A stretch of DNA of 64,000 nt, taken from Maylandia zebra (Eukaryota > Chordata > Actinopteri > Cichliformes > Cichlidae). Positions within the stretch are counted from its first letter, which is position 1; each line of letters starts with the position of its first letter. Below the pieces are notes generated by a model that was given only the letters and a program-made list of their open reading frames with translations, ran no database searches and was not told the DNA's origin. The stretch covers positions 12,204,137 to 12,268,136 of the forward strand of contig NC_135172.1 in the NCBI RefSeq assembly GCF_041146795.1, given 5' to 3'. The position numbers and the translations under genes are program-made. Positions 11,171-22,292 of this stretch are shown piece by piece.

Positions 11171-11800
11171 TGAACACATTCAGGATGAAGATGGGCCACA
11201 CGTCACGAAGCTGCCAAATGCCTTCATGCTCTATCTCAAAGAGCAGAGGCCAAAGGTCATTGCTGAACTCAACATCCCTGGAAGTGCAGCCGGAAATGCA
11301 GTGGTGGGACAGAGAGTAAGTGTGTAACTCTGCATACAGCCCTTCAGTTCCAGACAGAGGAAGCCTTTGTCGCAGACAGTGAGGAAGAACTGCTGTCAGT
11401 GCTGGAAGAGCTCGACCCCCTCCCCATCACTGCACAGTCTCAGCAGCCCTCACCCACCCCTGCCTCTCCTGTAGATGCCTCTCAAACTGCATCAGTTCAA
11501 CCCCGAGTTGAATTATTTCAAGACCGAGATGAGCCCATCTGTTTTGCTGAAATCCAAGAAGACATGTGGTCAGTGCTTGACTACCTCCCCGTCTCTCAGC
11601 AGTCTAATGTGCTCTCCTCTCCTCATTCACACAACTACTCGACTCCTAAACAAAATCTCATCTGTCCTGCTGATTCCCCTCCATCCAAACTGGCGTCCTC
11701 CCCTGTTGCATTCACTGAATTGCCGTCAACAACCCCCATCTTTTGCCAACTAATGAAAAACAATAATTTCACTATAGACGATTGGACCGATTTCAATTGA
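11171..11800 (+). CDS. HMG-box (TCF/LEF-like) protein, 3' part
   Basis: The first block (11171-11315, after a CACCTGTCAG acceptor) encodes LPNAFMLYLKEQRPKVIAEL and GSAAGNAVVGQR. This is the first half of an HMG box of TCF/LEF or SOX type, a minor-groove DNA-binding fold. After only 32 bases (GTAAGT...CTTCAG) a second block (11348-11800) encodes an acidic, Ser/Pro-rich tail from FQTEEAFVADSEEELLSVLE to FTIDDWTDFN and a stop. AATAAA occurs near 11845. The second half of the box (normally starting at a Trp after GQR) is missing, and a 32-nt intron is unusually short, so the locus may be a processed-down or damaged paralogue. The outer end of the large inverted repeat cuts this exon at 11707; only the last 28 or so codons are copied at the far end of the right arm. 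Confidence 0.55.
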
Positions 11801-14211
11801 ATTAAACTGTTACTCCTGTTATTTCAACATCTGTCTTTGTGTAAATAAATGAAAAAACAAACAAAAGATGCTTCTGTCATAAGTTACAGCAGGATGAAAC
11901 AACCTTCATGTAGTTCTTGTTTTTAACACTGCAAACCTTCTTTAGTTCTTTTGTTTCCTTTCATATTCAGCACACATCTGTCAGTGTCCACTAACTGTCA
12001 GGGAAAAGCCAGATAAAAACACTGTGGGGTCTTTTGGGACACGTGCTCGTTGGGTTTACTCATAGATATCAGAAATGATCTGTTCTGTATTCAAAGGATA
12101 CACGAAGGACGTTTGTATTAAATGCAATATAGCGACTGATCATATGCTGCTTTCTTTGGGGGCTTTTCACCACCATGTTACACAAATCCAGTTTCTAACT
12201 GAAAAGAAAATCCTTCACCATTTTCTAATCAAATTCCCTGGTTTCCCATGTCAGAGATGTCATGGCTGAAAGGATCATCGCATATTGAGCTCAAAGCTAA
12301 ACTCTTGTGTAGGGCCTCTTTCCATGTTGCACCATTCATTTTAAAAAGTCCTGGTAACAAGAGACAGAGGTGACTTGATGTATTACAGTTACTTCCCAAT
12401 TTACAGAAATGATGTGACTTCTGACATTTTCCTAGCAGGAAATGTGCTACTGTGGGACACTGAAAGAATAAACAGCAAGGCACGTTTTGTTTTAATAACT
12501 TTTCTTTACTTCATTTGTATGAACTAGGTTTACCTTACAAAATCTTATACTGTATATAATGTTTTATGTTTAATTCATGTCAATGTCAGCTCGTGTTTAC
12601 TCGGGTGAGCAGTACCGGCCCACAAAGAGAATGCTCTTGGTGGGTTTATGTCGGATGAAGAAGATGAAGGGATGGTCGGCAACAAACTCAGCGGGAATCG
12701 TTATAGAGCGGACTTCCATGTCAACCCCAGTGGCAGCAGCAGCCTCAGCTCCTTCTTCATTTACATCCACCAAAGCCTTGTGGACAACTTTGGACACTAT
12801 CAGGTCATTTGCTGGAGACATTCCTAGTAGATGAAGAGCCCAGAAATCAGTTGTGTTTTATTCTTTAACAGATGATGTTTTGCAGTTTTTGTGCTCTCAA
12901 TATAACTGTATAATTGATTCAGTGTGTCTCATTGGTGCAATATTTCTCACCAGAGAAGTCTCTCTTGTAGATGTCAAAAGCGTTCTCCATTCCCATGTTG
13001 GTCAGGATTTTCTCCAAGTCATACTTCTCCTCCATCTTAAATCGAGGGAGCTTGACATCAACCTCGTTGGGGCTCATCATGTCTGGGCGAGTCCAGTCCA
13101 CAAAGTTCTGATAGGTCAGCTCCTTCTCCAGCTGTGTGGATACAGTGTCACTAGCTTGTCTGATTGAAACTGGACATTAAAGTACTGGTAAGTGCATCTT
13201 ACCTTTTCCAAGCCTGTGGTATCATCTTCTATGTCATTAGGCAGGAATATGAGCATGCTGAGGTCATTTCCTTTATACGGCATCTCAAGAATCTGTCCAG
13301 AAACATTGTTTTTATTTATTACTCCATCAAAGATGATCTGACTTCCTAATCTAGAAATTTAGGCTGATATTTGTAAAAGACAAGTTTTAGATCATGCTGG
13401 TGAAATCCTGTAATAAGCTGAAAGTGATGGATGTTACCTTGCAGTTGGCCTCAGGAATGGTCGCAAAAGGAAATTTACTTTTCTGCTGCATCATCTTCAC
13501 CGGCTTAGTGTCGTTCTGAAAAATAGGGGAGACAAGAGAAATGTTTTTTGTGTTTAGTCTCAAAATGATCTCAAAAAGTTCTGTCATGGTTTTATTCCAG
13601 CCATTGAGTGGATTTGGATGTAGAGCACACGTCACAACACAACTTGTTCTTGTTAGCCGAAGTTTGTGATGTGCTGTTGTTTGAGATTTATTTGAGAACT
13701 TATTGGATATTACATGAATAATAAACTGCATTGCATAACTGCATAAAGTTGGAAAGTGATCGTCCTAAAAGCACGATTTTATCCCCTCAGAGCTCCAGGC
13801 TTTATGTTCTCATTCAGCAAAGTCCACAGCTCGTTTGTAGTATGACAGATCAAAGTATAACTGCACCATCCTATGCTGCCTTTCTGCACTGTTACCTTGT
13901 TCAGTCGAAAATGCACATCAGCAGTCTTCTCCTCCTTAAACTGCGTGTTCCAGCTGCCCTTGAAGTAAATGGCATTCACGAGAACCAGCTTCGTCAGGCT
14001 ACCCACTGCATCCTGGCTTAGCAAGTCCTTGATTTTATCTGGTAAAAAGAATTTATGAAAACTATTAACTATTACCAAAGATGCACTAGTTACTGTACAA
14101 CATCTTCAGCTATAAAATCAGAAAACAGGGCAACAGCAAGATGGTTTTTATTTTAAAAAAAGGGGAAAAAGCTTTATGATCAGTATAACAGGGAACAAAA
14201 AACAAAAATTC

Positions 14212-14440
14212 AAGCGTAGGCTTGAAGCCACTGAGGTGGTTGTTAGCGGGGGTGACGCGATGCTTCTGGTATGCATGAATTAATTAAACAGTCCAATAAC
14301 TCCAGCAGTACTTATCTTGTCCTTTTTGGTCTTTGTTCCAAACATTTTAAGATAAAAGCGCAGCGGTCACAAACGTTTTGCCTTCTTATGATTAACAACA
14401 CACCTGACGCTGATTACGTGCGTCCACCTTAAATACCTTA
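14212..14440. repeat. Interspersed repeat, copy B
   Basis: Related to 3955-4215 (shared GGTATGCATGAATT, CAGTCCAATAACTCCAGC, GCGCAGCGGTCACAAAC) but clearly diverged. It lies in a serpin intron next to an L1-type LINE fragment and is mirrored at about 55615-55843. Confidence 0.6.
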
Positions 14441-14639
14441 CATAAACCTACCATACAGGAACTTAAAAAGGTGGAATCCTCAGTGGTGCTTGGTGCCACA
14501 CCCTCAGGGACTTTAATGTTATATAAAAACACTGACAGCTCAATATCTGCCTCAGTCACTCTCCCTGATCCAGCTGAGTCACCAATAGGAAAAATCTGCT
14601 TTTCACAGGAACTTGGTAACAGCAATAAGAGAATACGTA

Positions 14640-15328
14640 GTTATTCCAAGAAGATATCGTCTCTCTCCCATATATAACATCTTATTGGAACCGATATGTT
14701 CCAGATATCAAGTGGAAGACAGTCTGGATGGTCCCCCATAAATATTTGATTGTAAATAAGGTGAAAGAAGTCTCATTTAAAATTCTACATAAATGTTATC
14801 CAGCCAGTCACTACATGGTCAAATGTAAAAGGGACATAAATACTAATTGTACTTTCTGTGGGGATCATCCAGAAACTGTGACGCATCTTTTTTGGTACTG
14901 TTCTTTTTCACAGAGATTCTGGAAGGAATTTAGCAGGTTTGTTATTGTCCATATTTTAAGGGAGTTTTCTTTACGATGGGAAAATGTTTTATTCTGTTTA
15001 AGTTCCCCAAGAAGTATGAGAAATGTTTTTTATGATGAATTTGTTCATACTTTTAGCTACATTTTTTATCCATAAATGTAAGTTTACTAACAAAACACCA
15101 TATTTCTGTCATTATTTTAAGGATGTGGAAATGTACATACAATCAATATCAGACTCCACCAACACAAAGGCTCTCAAAACAATACATGTATGTGAATTCT
15201 TATAATTGTTACCTTTTTCTTTTACTCTTGGCTTTTTGTGTTCATGTTCTGTTGTTTTGTATACTTCATCTGTTCGTATGTTGTATACTCATTGTTTGTT
15301 AAATAAAGTTTAAAAAAAAAAGAAAAAA
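14640..15328 (+). mobile_element. L1/Tx1-type LINE ORF2 C-terminus
   Basis: The frame encodes VSFKILHKCYPASHYMVKC, TNCTFCGDHPETVTHLFWYC and QRFWKEF, the Cys-rich C-terminal motif (FLH...C..C...ET..HLFW.C...FW) of L1/Tx1-clade LINEs. AATAAAGTTT and an A-rich tail follow at 15301-15328. It is 5'-truncated with no RT domain, in the serpin intron and antisense to it. The mirror copy carries a 4-bp duplication that shifts the frame. Confidence 0.75.
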
Positions 15329-16465
15329 CTTAAAAAGGTTACCTCTAGCGGCAACATGAGGTATCAACCCAAAAATGGCTCCTACAAAAATAATGGGATT
15401 AAGATTGTCTCATTTCCAGCAGGTGGCACCACAGTCCTATAACCCTCATAGAAAGTCCTTGTATCCTATTATTATAGATGGTAGATTTATAAATGGCCTG
15501 TATTTGTATCGCGCTTTTATAAAAACAATGAATGAATTTCCTGCTGCACTTAAGATAATATAAAGATATAGAATCAATAGCAGCCAATCCTAAATGGGCC
15601 TGAAAAATAAAAATATGTTAAAGACACAAGTGATCAAAGTAGAAGTACCCATCACATAATATAATAAGAATAGAAGAATTGGCCTGCTATTTACAGCAAC
15701 ATACTGCTGTGATGGTTTTATTAATAGCATGAAACCAAACAGTAAAACCCAGAGATAGTGCTGCTTAATACTGAATAGAAATTAGACTGGAAGAACTGGA
15801 AACAGAAAATAATGTGGACGGTGGACAATCCGGTAATAATGTCTCAACTGAACACAACACAACTGATCCCCAAGGATTTACAGTGGAGATCATTTAAAGT
15901 TACATTATGCTTACCTTGTGTCTGCTTCTCCACCCAGCTGTTGATGTGGACCCTGGCCTCCTCTGCATTTCCTTTGAAGTCCACAGACTCGAGCTCAGCG
16001 TTGTAATGCTTTTTGGTGCCTTTTAAAAATTCCTGGAATTGTGAAAATAAGTCACTCGAAACAGATTCAACAAACTACGGAGACTTCAATCAAGTTCAGT
16101 CACTGTGTTAAAACATTTTCAGTCCTTTGGATGCAGTTGAAGCTTGAACTAACCAGTCAGCCTTTGTCTAATAAAAGATTAAAGCAAATAGCTTGTTGGA
16201 TGCCAATTTAAGTAGCCAGCATAGAAAAATACACAGATTGTGGGTAAGCTGGTTTGTAACGTTTCGGTTCAGATGGCAGCAGTTTTTGCTGACAAATGTA
16301 AGTTTTAGTATTTCTAAGTATTAATAAATTACTGTTTTACTTCTTTATATATTTCTTTATACTATTTGCAAATATTTTAAAAGTTTAATCTGCTGTGATG
16401 ACTGGAACACAAAGGAGAGAAATGGTGCCTTGTCTCTTGTTATGAACTGTAAATAGCTAAGTGCT

Positions 16466-18199
16466 TAGAGCAGCTGGTCCTAGCACACTTCAAATCCTGT
16501 CTCCCCCCCACCCTGGACCCCCACCAATTTGCATACCGCCAGAACAGGAGCACAGAGGATGCAGTCTCCATCGCACTGCACTCTGTCCTCTCACACCTGG
16601 ACAACAACAACACCTACGCCAGAATGCTGTTTATAGACTTCAGTTCAGCATTCAATACAATCCACCCCTCACAACTCATCAGGAAACTGACAGACCTGGG
16701 CATCAGTTCCCTCATCTGCAAATGGTTACTGGACTTCCTGACCAACCGCCCCCAACATGTCCGGCTGGATAACCGCTGCTCATCTACCATCACAATGAAC
16801 ACCGGTGTACCACAAGGCTGTGTGATGAGCCCTTTCCTCTACTCCCTCTTCACCCACGACTGCAGACCTGCTGATGGTTCCAACACCATCATTAAGTTTG
16901 CAGATGACACCACGGTGATTGGCCTCATCAGTGACAACGATGAGGCCGCCTACAGGGAGGAGGTGGATCGTCTGGCTGAGTGGTGCGACACAAACAACCT
17001 GCTGCTTAACACCGAGAAGACCAAGGAGCTCATCGTGGACTACAGGAGGAATGCTGACCCACATCCACCCATCCACATTAAGGGGACGGCTGTGGAGCGT
17101 GTGAGCAGCTTCAAGTTCCTGGGAGTCCACATCTCCGAGGATCTCACCTGGACGACCAACTGCTCCAAGCTGGTCAAGAAGGCTCACCAGCGCCTCTTCT
17201 TCTTGAGGACTCTGAGGAAGAACCACCTGTCCTCAGACATCCTGGTGAACTTCTATCGCTGCACCATCGAGAGCATCCTGACCAACTGTATAACAGTCTG
17301 GTACGGGAACTGCTCTGCCTCGGACCGGAAGGCGTTGCAGAGGGTCGTGAAAACTGCCCAGCGCATCGCCGGAGCACCACTTCCTGCCATAAAGGACATC
17401 TACAGGAAGCGGTGTCTGAAAAGGGCTGGGAAAATCATCAAAGACCCCAGTCACCCATCACATGGACTCTTCACCCTCCTGCCCTCTGGGAGGCGCCACA
17501 GGAGCCTCCGGACTAAGACCACCAGGTACCGGAACAGCTTCTTCCCCACAGCTGTCAGACTCCTGAACTCTGCCTCCTGACATCTGACCCACGTTAACTC
17601 ATGGACTGAACATACACACACCCACAATGGACAACTGTACCCTCAAACACAATAATAACATGGACTGAACCACCACTCACAACCACTAGCACTTTATATA
17701 GCCTCTGTAGAAACTATCTACACCCTCACTTATCTTAACTGCACTACTGTATAGCTCTGTGTAAATAATCATTCTGTACATTCAATAATCTTTAATCCTA
17801 CAACTGTTTACAACTTGCATAGTTGCCGGGGATTCCCATGATGCATTGAGTTTTTCCTTTCCAGTCACCTTTCTCACTCACTATGCATTAATAGACCTCT
17901 CTGCATTGAATCATATCTGTTATTAACCTCTGTCTCTCTTCCACAGCATGTCTTTCTCCTGTTTTCCTTCTCTCACCCCAACTGGTCGCAGAAGATGGCC
18001 CCGCCCCTCCCTGAGCCTGGTTCTGCTGGAGGTTTCTTCCTGTTAAAGGGGAGTTTTTACTTCCCACTGTCGCCAAAGTGCTTGCTCATAAGGGGTCATA
18101 TGATTGTTGGGTTTTTCTCTGTATCTATGAAGCGCCTTGAGGTGACTTTTGTTGTGATTTGGCGCTATATAAATAAAATTGAATTGAATTGAATTGAAT
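16466..18199 (+). mobile_element. L2-like LINE reverse transcriptase fragment plus retroposon 3' tail
   Basis: The coding part (to 17580) holds RT motif A ([13 protein letters not shown]), motif B ([16 protein letters not shown]), motif C ([10 protein letters not shown]) and a C-terminus with [18 protein letters not shown] and [12 protein letters not shown]. The 5' end (endonuclease and N-terminal RT) is missing, and the frame changes between about 16466 and 16624. Downstream, 17583-18199 is 3' UTR ending in GGCGCTATATAAATAAAATT and (GAATT)n, a tail also seen reversed at 63948-64000. The UTR may belong to a second nested element. It lies between the KIF1 and serpin fragments. Confidence 0.85.
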
Positions 18200-18374
18200 T
18201 ATCTGAGGAAGAAGCAGAGTTGGTTTGTTTCCAGCTGAAATCATCCAGGCTCAGGAATTTGAATCGATCCACATCATTTCTGCTTGAACTAGAGAACATG
18301 AGTGTCGACTTACATTTGGTCTGTGAGACACATGTCATAGTGACAGTATTTGGGTTAATATGGCATTACTCACC

Positions 18375-19669
18375 CTGGTCGCATTTCTTCAATATCAGGC
18401 ACCAAGTTCAGGAACTCGTTCTTTGCAGCCCGCGCAAGGTAGGAGGTCTCCAGAGTGGGAACCATCGGGAAGTTTTCACAGTCTGAGCAGGAGGGACTGG
18501 AGGCACGTGAGCTGTTCTCAGGGGTCCTTTAACACAAATCACACCAAGTTAGAATCAAATAGATAACCTGTCAATAACCGTTTGCAGATCGAGGTCAATG
18601 TTCCTAAAAATATGTTTACTTCTGGCCCATGGAGCCACAGCGCGAGTCCGAGAGAGAGGGGCAGGTAGAGGAAGGGGTGAGGGTGGCACTGCTGAAGCTC
18701 GTCACGGATGGATCACGTCCGATCGGTGAGATGAGAGAAAGCTGAAGTGAAACAACAGCAGGATGAGGTAGACGTCAATATAGGAACTCCCTGATGTGAC
18801 ACAGAAAGGCTATTTTTTTTATTTCTTTGTATTATTTCTCACCTTGCAGTCACTGATGCTGTTCACCAGCTGCTTGTATTCAGTATTGAAGGTGTGTGTC
18901 AGAAGGTGCAGGCACTACAACACAACAGGAACAAGACCGATCAGCTCCGAGCAGAGAAGGAAGAAGACAGCAACAAGAACGCCCACTAAGCCCACGTTTT
19001 TCTCACCTTGGTGGCCAGCTCCTTCTCACGCTTTCAAAGGTGGTGCTGGAGATCTGCGAGGAGACGGAGGTGGATGTGGACAGAGTGCCGGAGCTCACGC
19101 TGGGGGACAGAGACTCACTCAGGGACTTGGTGGTGGGAGCTGTTCCCACGGGAGCCGCCTCTCCCAGAAGGTGACGGGTCTTTTCCACCTGGACGAAAGA
19201 TGGGGGCGAATGTGAGGTGGGGAGAAGAGGGGAGGTTAGTCATGTAAAGTCTGTACTCTAAGAAAAAACTTTTTAGAATAGCACTTTGGTCTTTGAGCTG
19301 AAAAGTCATTTTTCCCTCAATGATATTAAACAGATTTATTTCTTTATGAATCTTTTAAGGCCCCACCTCCTGCAGCTGCTCCATCTTCTCCAGCTCCCAC
19401 TGGTGCTCTAGGATGAGGCTATCTCCTCTGGGCCTCCAGCCGGCCAGGTTCTCCTCTCCACGCACATAAGCCACTGATGTGTCCAGCACCTTCCTCCTCC
19501 TCCTCTGCATCCCTGCTCAGGACATGAGCCCTCATTAGGATGAAGCTCTCCACAGAATTATGATAAAACAGCTGCCGTTCTTTAAACATGTTTCATGGCC
19601 GCTCACCTGGGCTTCCAGTGTCAGACATCTTACACAAGCTCAGCTCGTAGATCCCAGTCACTCGGTTGT
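18375..19669 (-). pseudogene. KIF1-family kinesin tail exons, left copy
   Basis: KIF1 kinesins are plus-end-directed monomeric or dimeric vesicle motors; these exons encode the region before the C-terminal PH domain. Minus-strand exons: 19669-19607 (YELSLCKMSDTGSS), 19512-19367 ([20 protein letters not shown]), 19188-19007, 18914-18843 (CLRLLTHTFNTEYK), 18742-18621 (TLTPSSTCPSLSDS) and 18527-18375 (RAAKNEFLNLVPDIEEMRPG). Splice sites look canonical. The third exon has a one-base frameshift after TTFES relative to the expected REKELATK, so the message would not read through. Motor, FHA and PH parts are absent. The fit is best to KIF1B/KIF1A, from the signature [19 protein letters not shown]. 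Confidence 0.85.
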
Positions 19670-20422
19670 TATAATGAAGCAGAAGTTTTGAACAAGGAAA
19701 CTTTGTAACGAAATGCCAACGACCGCCTGTCTGTTTTCAGGGCTGTATTTGAAGCCATGCTCCAATCAGGCAAAGTTTTAAGTGTTGCACATTTCGATGG
19801 GTTTCTTTCAGCTGACATAGTTTCCATTTGGGTCATGTGGTGTTAGATACCCCAGCGTGTGGTCAGAGGGTGAAGAGCCCGGACGATTAGTGGGATTTTA
19901 GGTGTGGTGTAAAAATGACGCTGCAACTTTAAAAACGTTGTTGCTTTAAGGATTAACGTACAACCATACTTGGGCTGAGTTTGACACTGGTTCTCTTCAG
20001 TAATTAAAATAGCTTTAACACATGATAAGATCAAATGTCAGCTACACTGTGACAGTCGAGGGGCCACACTCAGATATATTTATTCGCTTGTTCTCTTTGT
20101 GTGATAAGAGTTTCCATCTGAATTTAACCCCTGTGTGGGGCTGATCTTTCATTTCATTTTATTTCAAGCTCAGATTCTTTGCCTTTGGCACATTTTCTGT
20201 GACGAGACTTCAAACCATTCCCACCGTCCTTATTAATCAACATGGTGAAGTGATTCTTCGCAAGGTGATGGGATAGGAAGAGTTTCAGAAAATGAGGCCT
20301 TTTGTCTTTATTGGAGAGGTCAGTGCAGACAGGACGGATGGGGGGAAGGCGAGGGGGGAATGACACACAGGAAACGGTGTTGGTCAGACCCAAAGACAGG
20401 CGTGGGCAGTGAGGACTCTCAC

Positions 20423-20464
20423 CTTCAGACTCACTGTCTAATCAGTCTGACAGTGAGTCTGAAG
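20423..20464. repeat. Perfect 16-bp stem-loop
   Basis: CTTCAGACTCACTGTC, a 10-nt loop, then GACAGTGAGTCTGAAG. Perfectly self-complementary and preserved in the mirror arm (49666-49707). No known function recognised. Confidence 0.6.
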
Positions 20465-20491
20465 ACAGAGCAACCCAACACACGTTACTAT

Positions 20492-21000
20492 GTTCATCAT
20501 CATCATCATTGTTTATTTATATAGCACTTTAAAAACACACAAGGCTGACCAAACTGCTGAACAATAGAAACATAATAGATACCATAAGAATAATAAATAC
20601 GATACAATAATAAACATAGCGAAAAACAATAAAATACAAGTCAGTCAACCACTGAGTCAAAAGCCAGTGAATAAAAATGCTTTTTCAATCTGGATTTAAA
20701 AACCAGCACTGATGTCGATTGCCTAATGTGAAGAGGAAGATTATTCCAAAGCTTAGGAGCCACGATAGAGAACGCTCGGTCTCCTCTCAGTTTCAGCCGT
20801 GATTTGGGGACTGAGAGCAACAGCTGCTCAGCTGACCGGAGCGAACGAGTGGGGACATAGGGCTTCAGCAGGTGCCAGACCATTTAAAGATTTAAAAACC
20901 AATAAAAGAACTTGAAAATGAATCCTAAATTCAATTGGAAGCCAGTGCAGGGAGGCCAAGAGTGATGTTATCACTAAGCAGGACATTAAATCAAATTAAT
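20492..21000 (-). mobile_element. LINE ORF2 C-terminal fragment with 3' tail
   Basis: The minus strand encodes ASLHWLPIEFRIHFKVLLLV, then in another frame PTRSLRSAEQLLLSVPKSRL, GDRAFSIVAPKLWNNLPL and FKSRLKKHFY: the conserved C-terminus of L2/CR1-like LINEs. The 3' UTR ends in GTGCTATATAAATAAACAAT and (GAT)n near 20492. 5'-truncated and frameshifted. Confidence 0.8.
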
Positions 21001-21848
21001 GAGACACCAAAACAAGAGCTGGAGCCCAAGACAGCCATGAAGTCACAGTGTACACAAATACACAAGAAACACAGAAACCAGCTGGGTGGATGTGGCTCGG
21101 GAACCTTCTGTTACCTTGAACGTCGGTGTTTTGAACGCTGGCTGCTCCAGTCTGCTTGTATTTGTCCAAGATTTCCCCTCATATCTTGGTTATGGTTATT
21201 TTTTCTTTTATTAAACTGATCACACTCCTGTTCATGAATAGAAAAAAACCCCATCAGTGTATTTTCACTTAAACAAGCAGCTGTTTTTTTTGCATTAAAG
21301 TTATATAAAAATGTAACAGTGCAAATTCCTCGCTGACAGTTTAACCAAAAGGCATTTCCAGTGGAAAGTAGCCGACATATTCTCAGCATAACCATGTATA
21401 ATATCCACAAAACCTGAGAAGGTTGGAGAGAAGGTAGGCGAACTCTGCTGGGATCTGCGTTTAACAAAGTGTCTAAAGACGAAACAAAGAAATCTTTCTG
21501 TAAATGTTCAGATGCACAGACTGGACTGAAAAAGAGTGAAAAAGCAGCTAACGTCCAAAAATAAGAAAACTTTGAAAGAACTCCAAAAAAACCTGGAGAA
21601 CTTTTGCTCAAAAAACAGTTTTGTTTTTTTTAAATTACAAGGCAATCTGACAAAATGTCATCAAATGAGACTCAAGACTTCTGCAGGTCTCTGCCATGAC
21701 TCAATTTTTTTTTCTTAACGGCAGAAACAATTGTTCCTTTTTTACTTTGTTTCTATTTTCTCTTCTTGTTTTTATCTGTTGAACAACAAACAACATTCAT
21801 GCTGATTCACATAATATCCTGTCTCTACTCTCTGGGATTTCCTCGTAG

Positions 21849-22145
21849 CTCTTTGATGCAAAGAACATCCATCAAACGCTCCAGCTTGTGCTCAACATCA
21901 TCGTGAACGGTGAAGGTACTCTGACGAGAAAATACTCAGTCGACCTTTTGGTTGATTTGTTAAAGAACCCCAAAATAGCTGATTACCTAACAAGGTATGC
22001 AGATAATTCACAGCTCTTTTCCTGAATAGCTGCTTTAAAACTCTGCTGAAAGCCTTTGTCCATTTCCAGGTATCCCCACTTCTCGGCATGTGTGTCTCAA
22101 GTGTTAGGACTGCTGCATTGGAAAGACCCAGACCCTGCAGCCAAG
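21849..22145 (+). pseudogene. cip2a: CIP2A exon pair, left copy
   Basis: CIP2A inhibits PP2A-B56 and stabilises MYC; its N-terminal half is an armadillo-like dimerising fold. Two plus-strand exons, 21849-21994 and 22070-22145, with CTCGTAG and TTTCCAG acceptors and GTATGC and GTGAGA donors, encode [49 protein letters not shown] and YPHFSACVSQVLGLLHWKDP. The match to the CIP2A armadillo region is close, and the codon is correctly split across the intron (AG+G). No start or flanking exons are nearby. The fragment is antisense to the LRR and KIF1 fragments around it. Confidence 0.8.
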
Positions 22146-22292
22146 GTGAGAGACGACAAATATGATAACCCACACCAGCTGTGCTTAACTCTGTAAGTTC
22201 CCAGTATTCCCTGAAACCATCACGTGTGACACAGTTTACATCAGACGTGATGCAGCTGACGTCAACACTGACCTTCTTGTGGTAACAGAGAC

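Larger units (their letters stand above)
12597..16032 (-). pseudogene. Clade-B serpin (leukocyte elastase inhibitor-like), 5'-truncated, left copy
   Basis: Six exons run on the minus strand: 16032-15915, 14038-13896, 13515-13438, 13292-13203, 13131-12951 and 12823-12597. All have AG/GT borders, and the first two have the usual 118 and 143 bp of serpinB exons. They encode the region from YNAELESVDF through [23 protein letters not shown] and [20 protein letters not shown] to the reactive loop EEGAEAAAATGVDMEV and a stop after RYCSPE. Serpins trap serine or cysteine proteases; the Ala-rich hinge predicts an inhibitory type, and alignment puts Arg-Ser at P1-P1'. The exons encoding about the first 80 to 130 residues, including the start codon, are absent. 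Upstream lies a LINE and then a KIF1 fragment. An L1-type LINE also sits in the intron at 14640-15328. Confidence 0.85.

Noticed and set aside
16780-17226. 148-codon ORF on the minus strand
   Set aside because: Shadow of the LINE reverse transcriptase frame on the plus strand.
21111-21611. 166-codon ORF on the minus strand
   Set aside because: No family signature, odd composition and no splice context; kept in the mirror only because the arms are identical.
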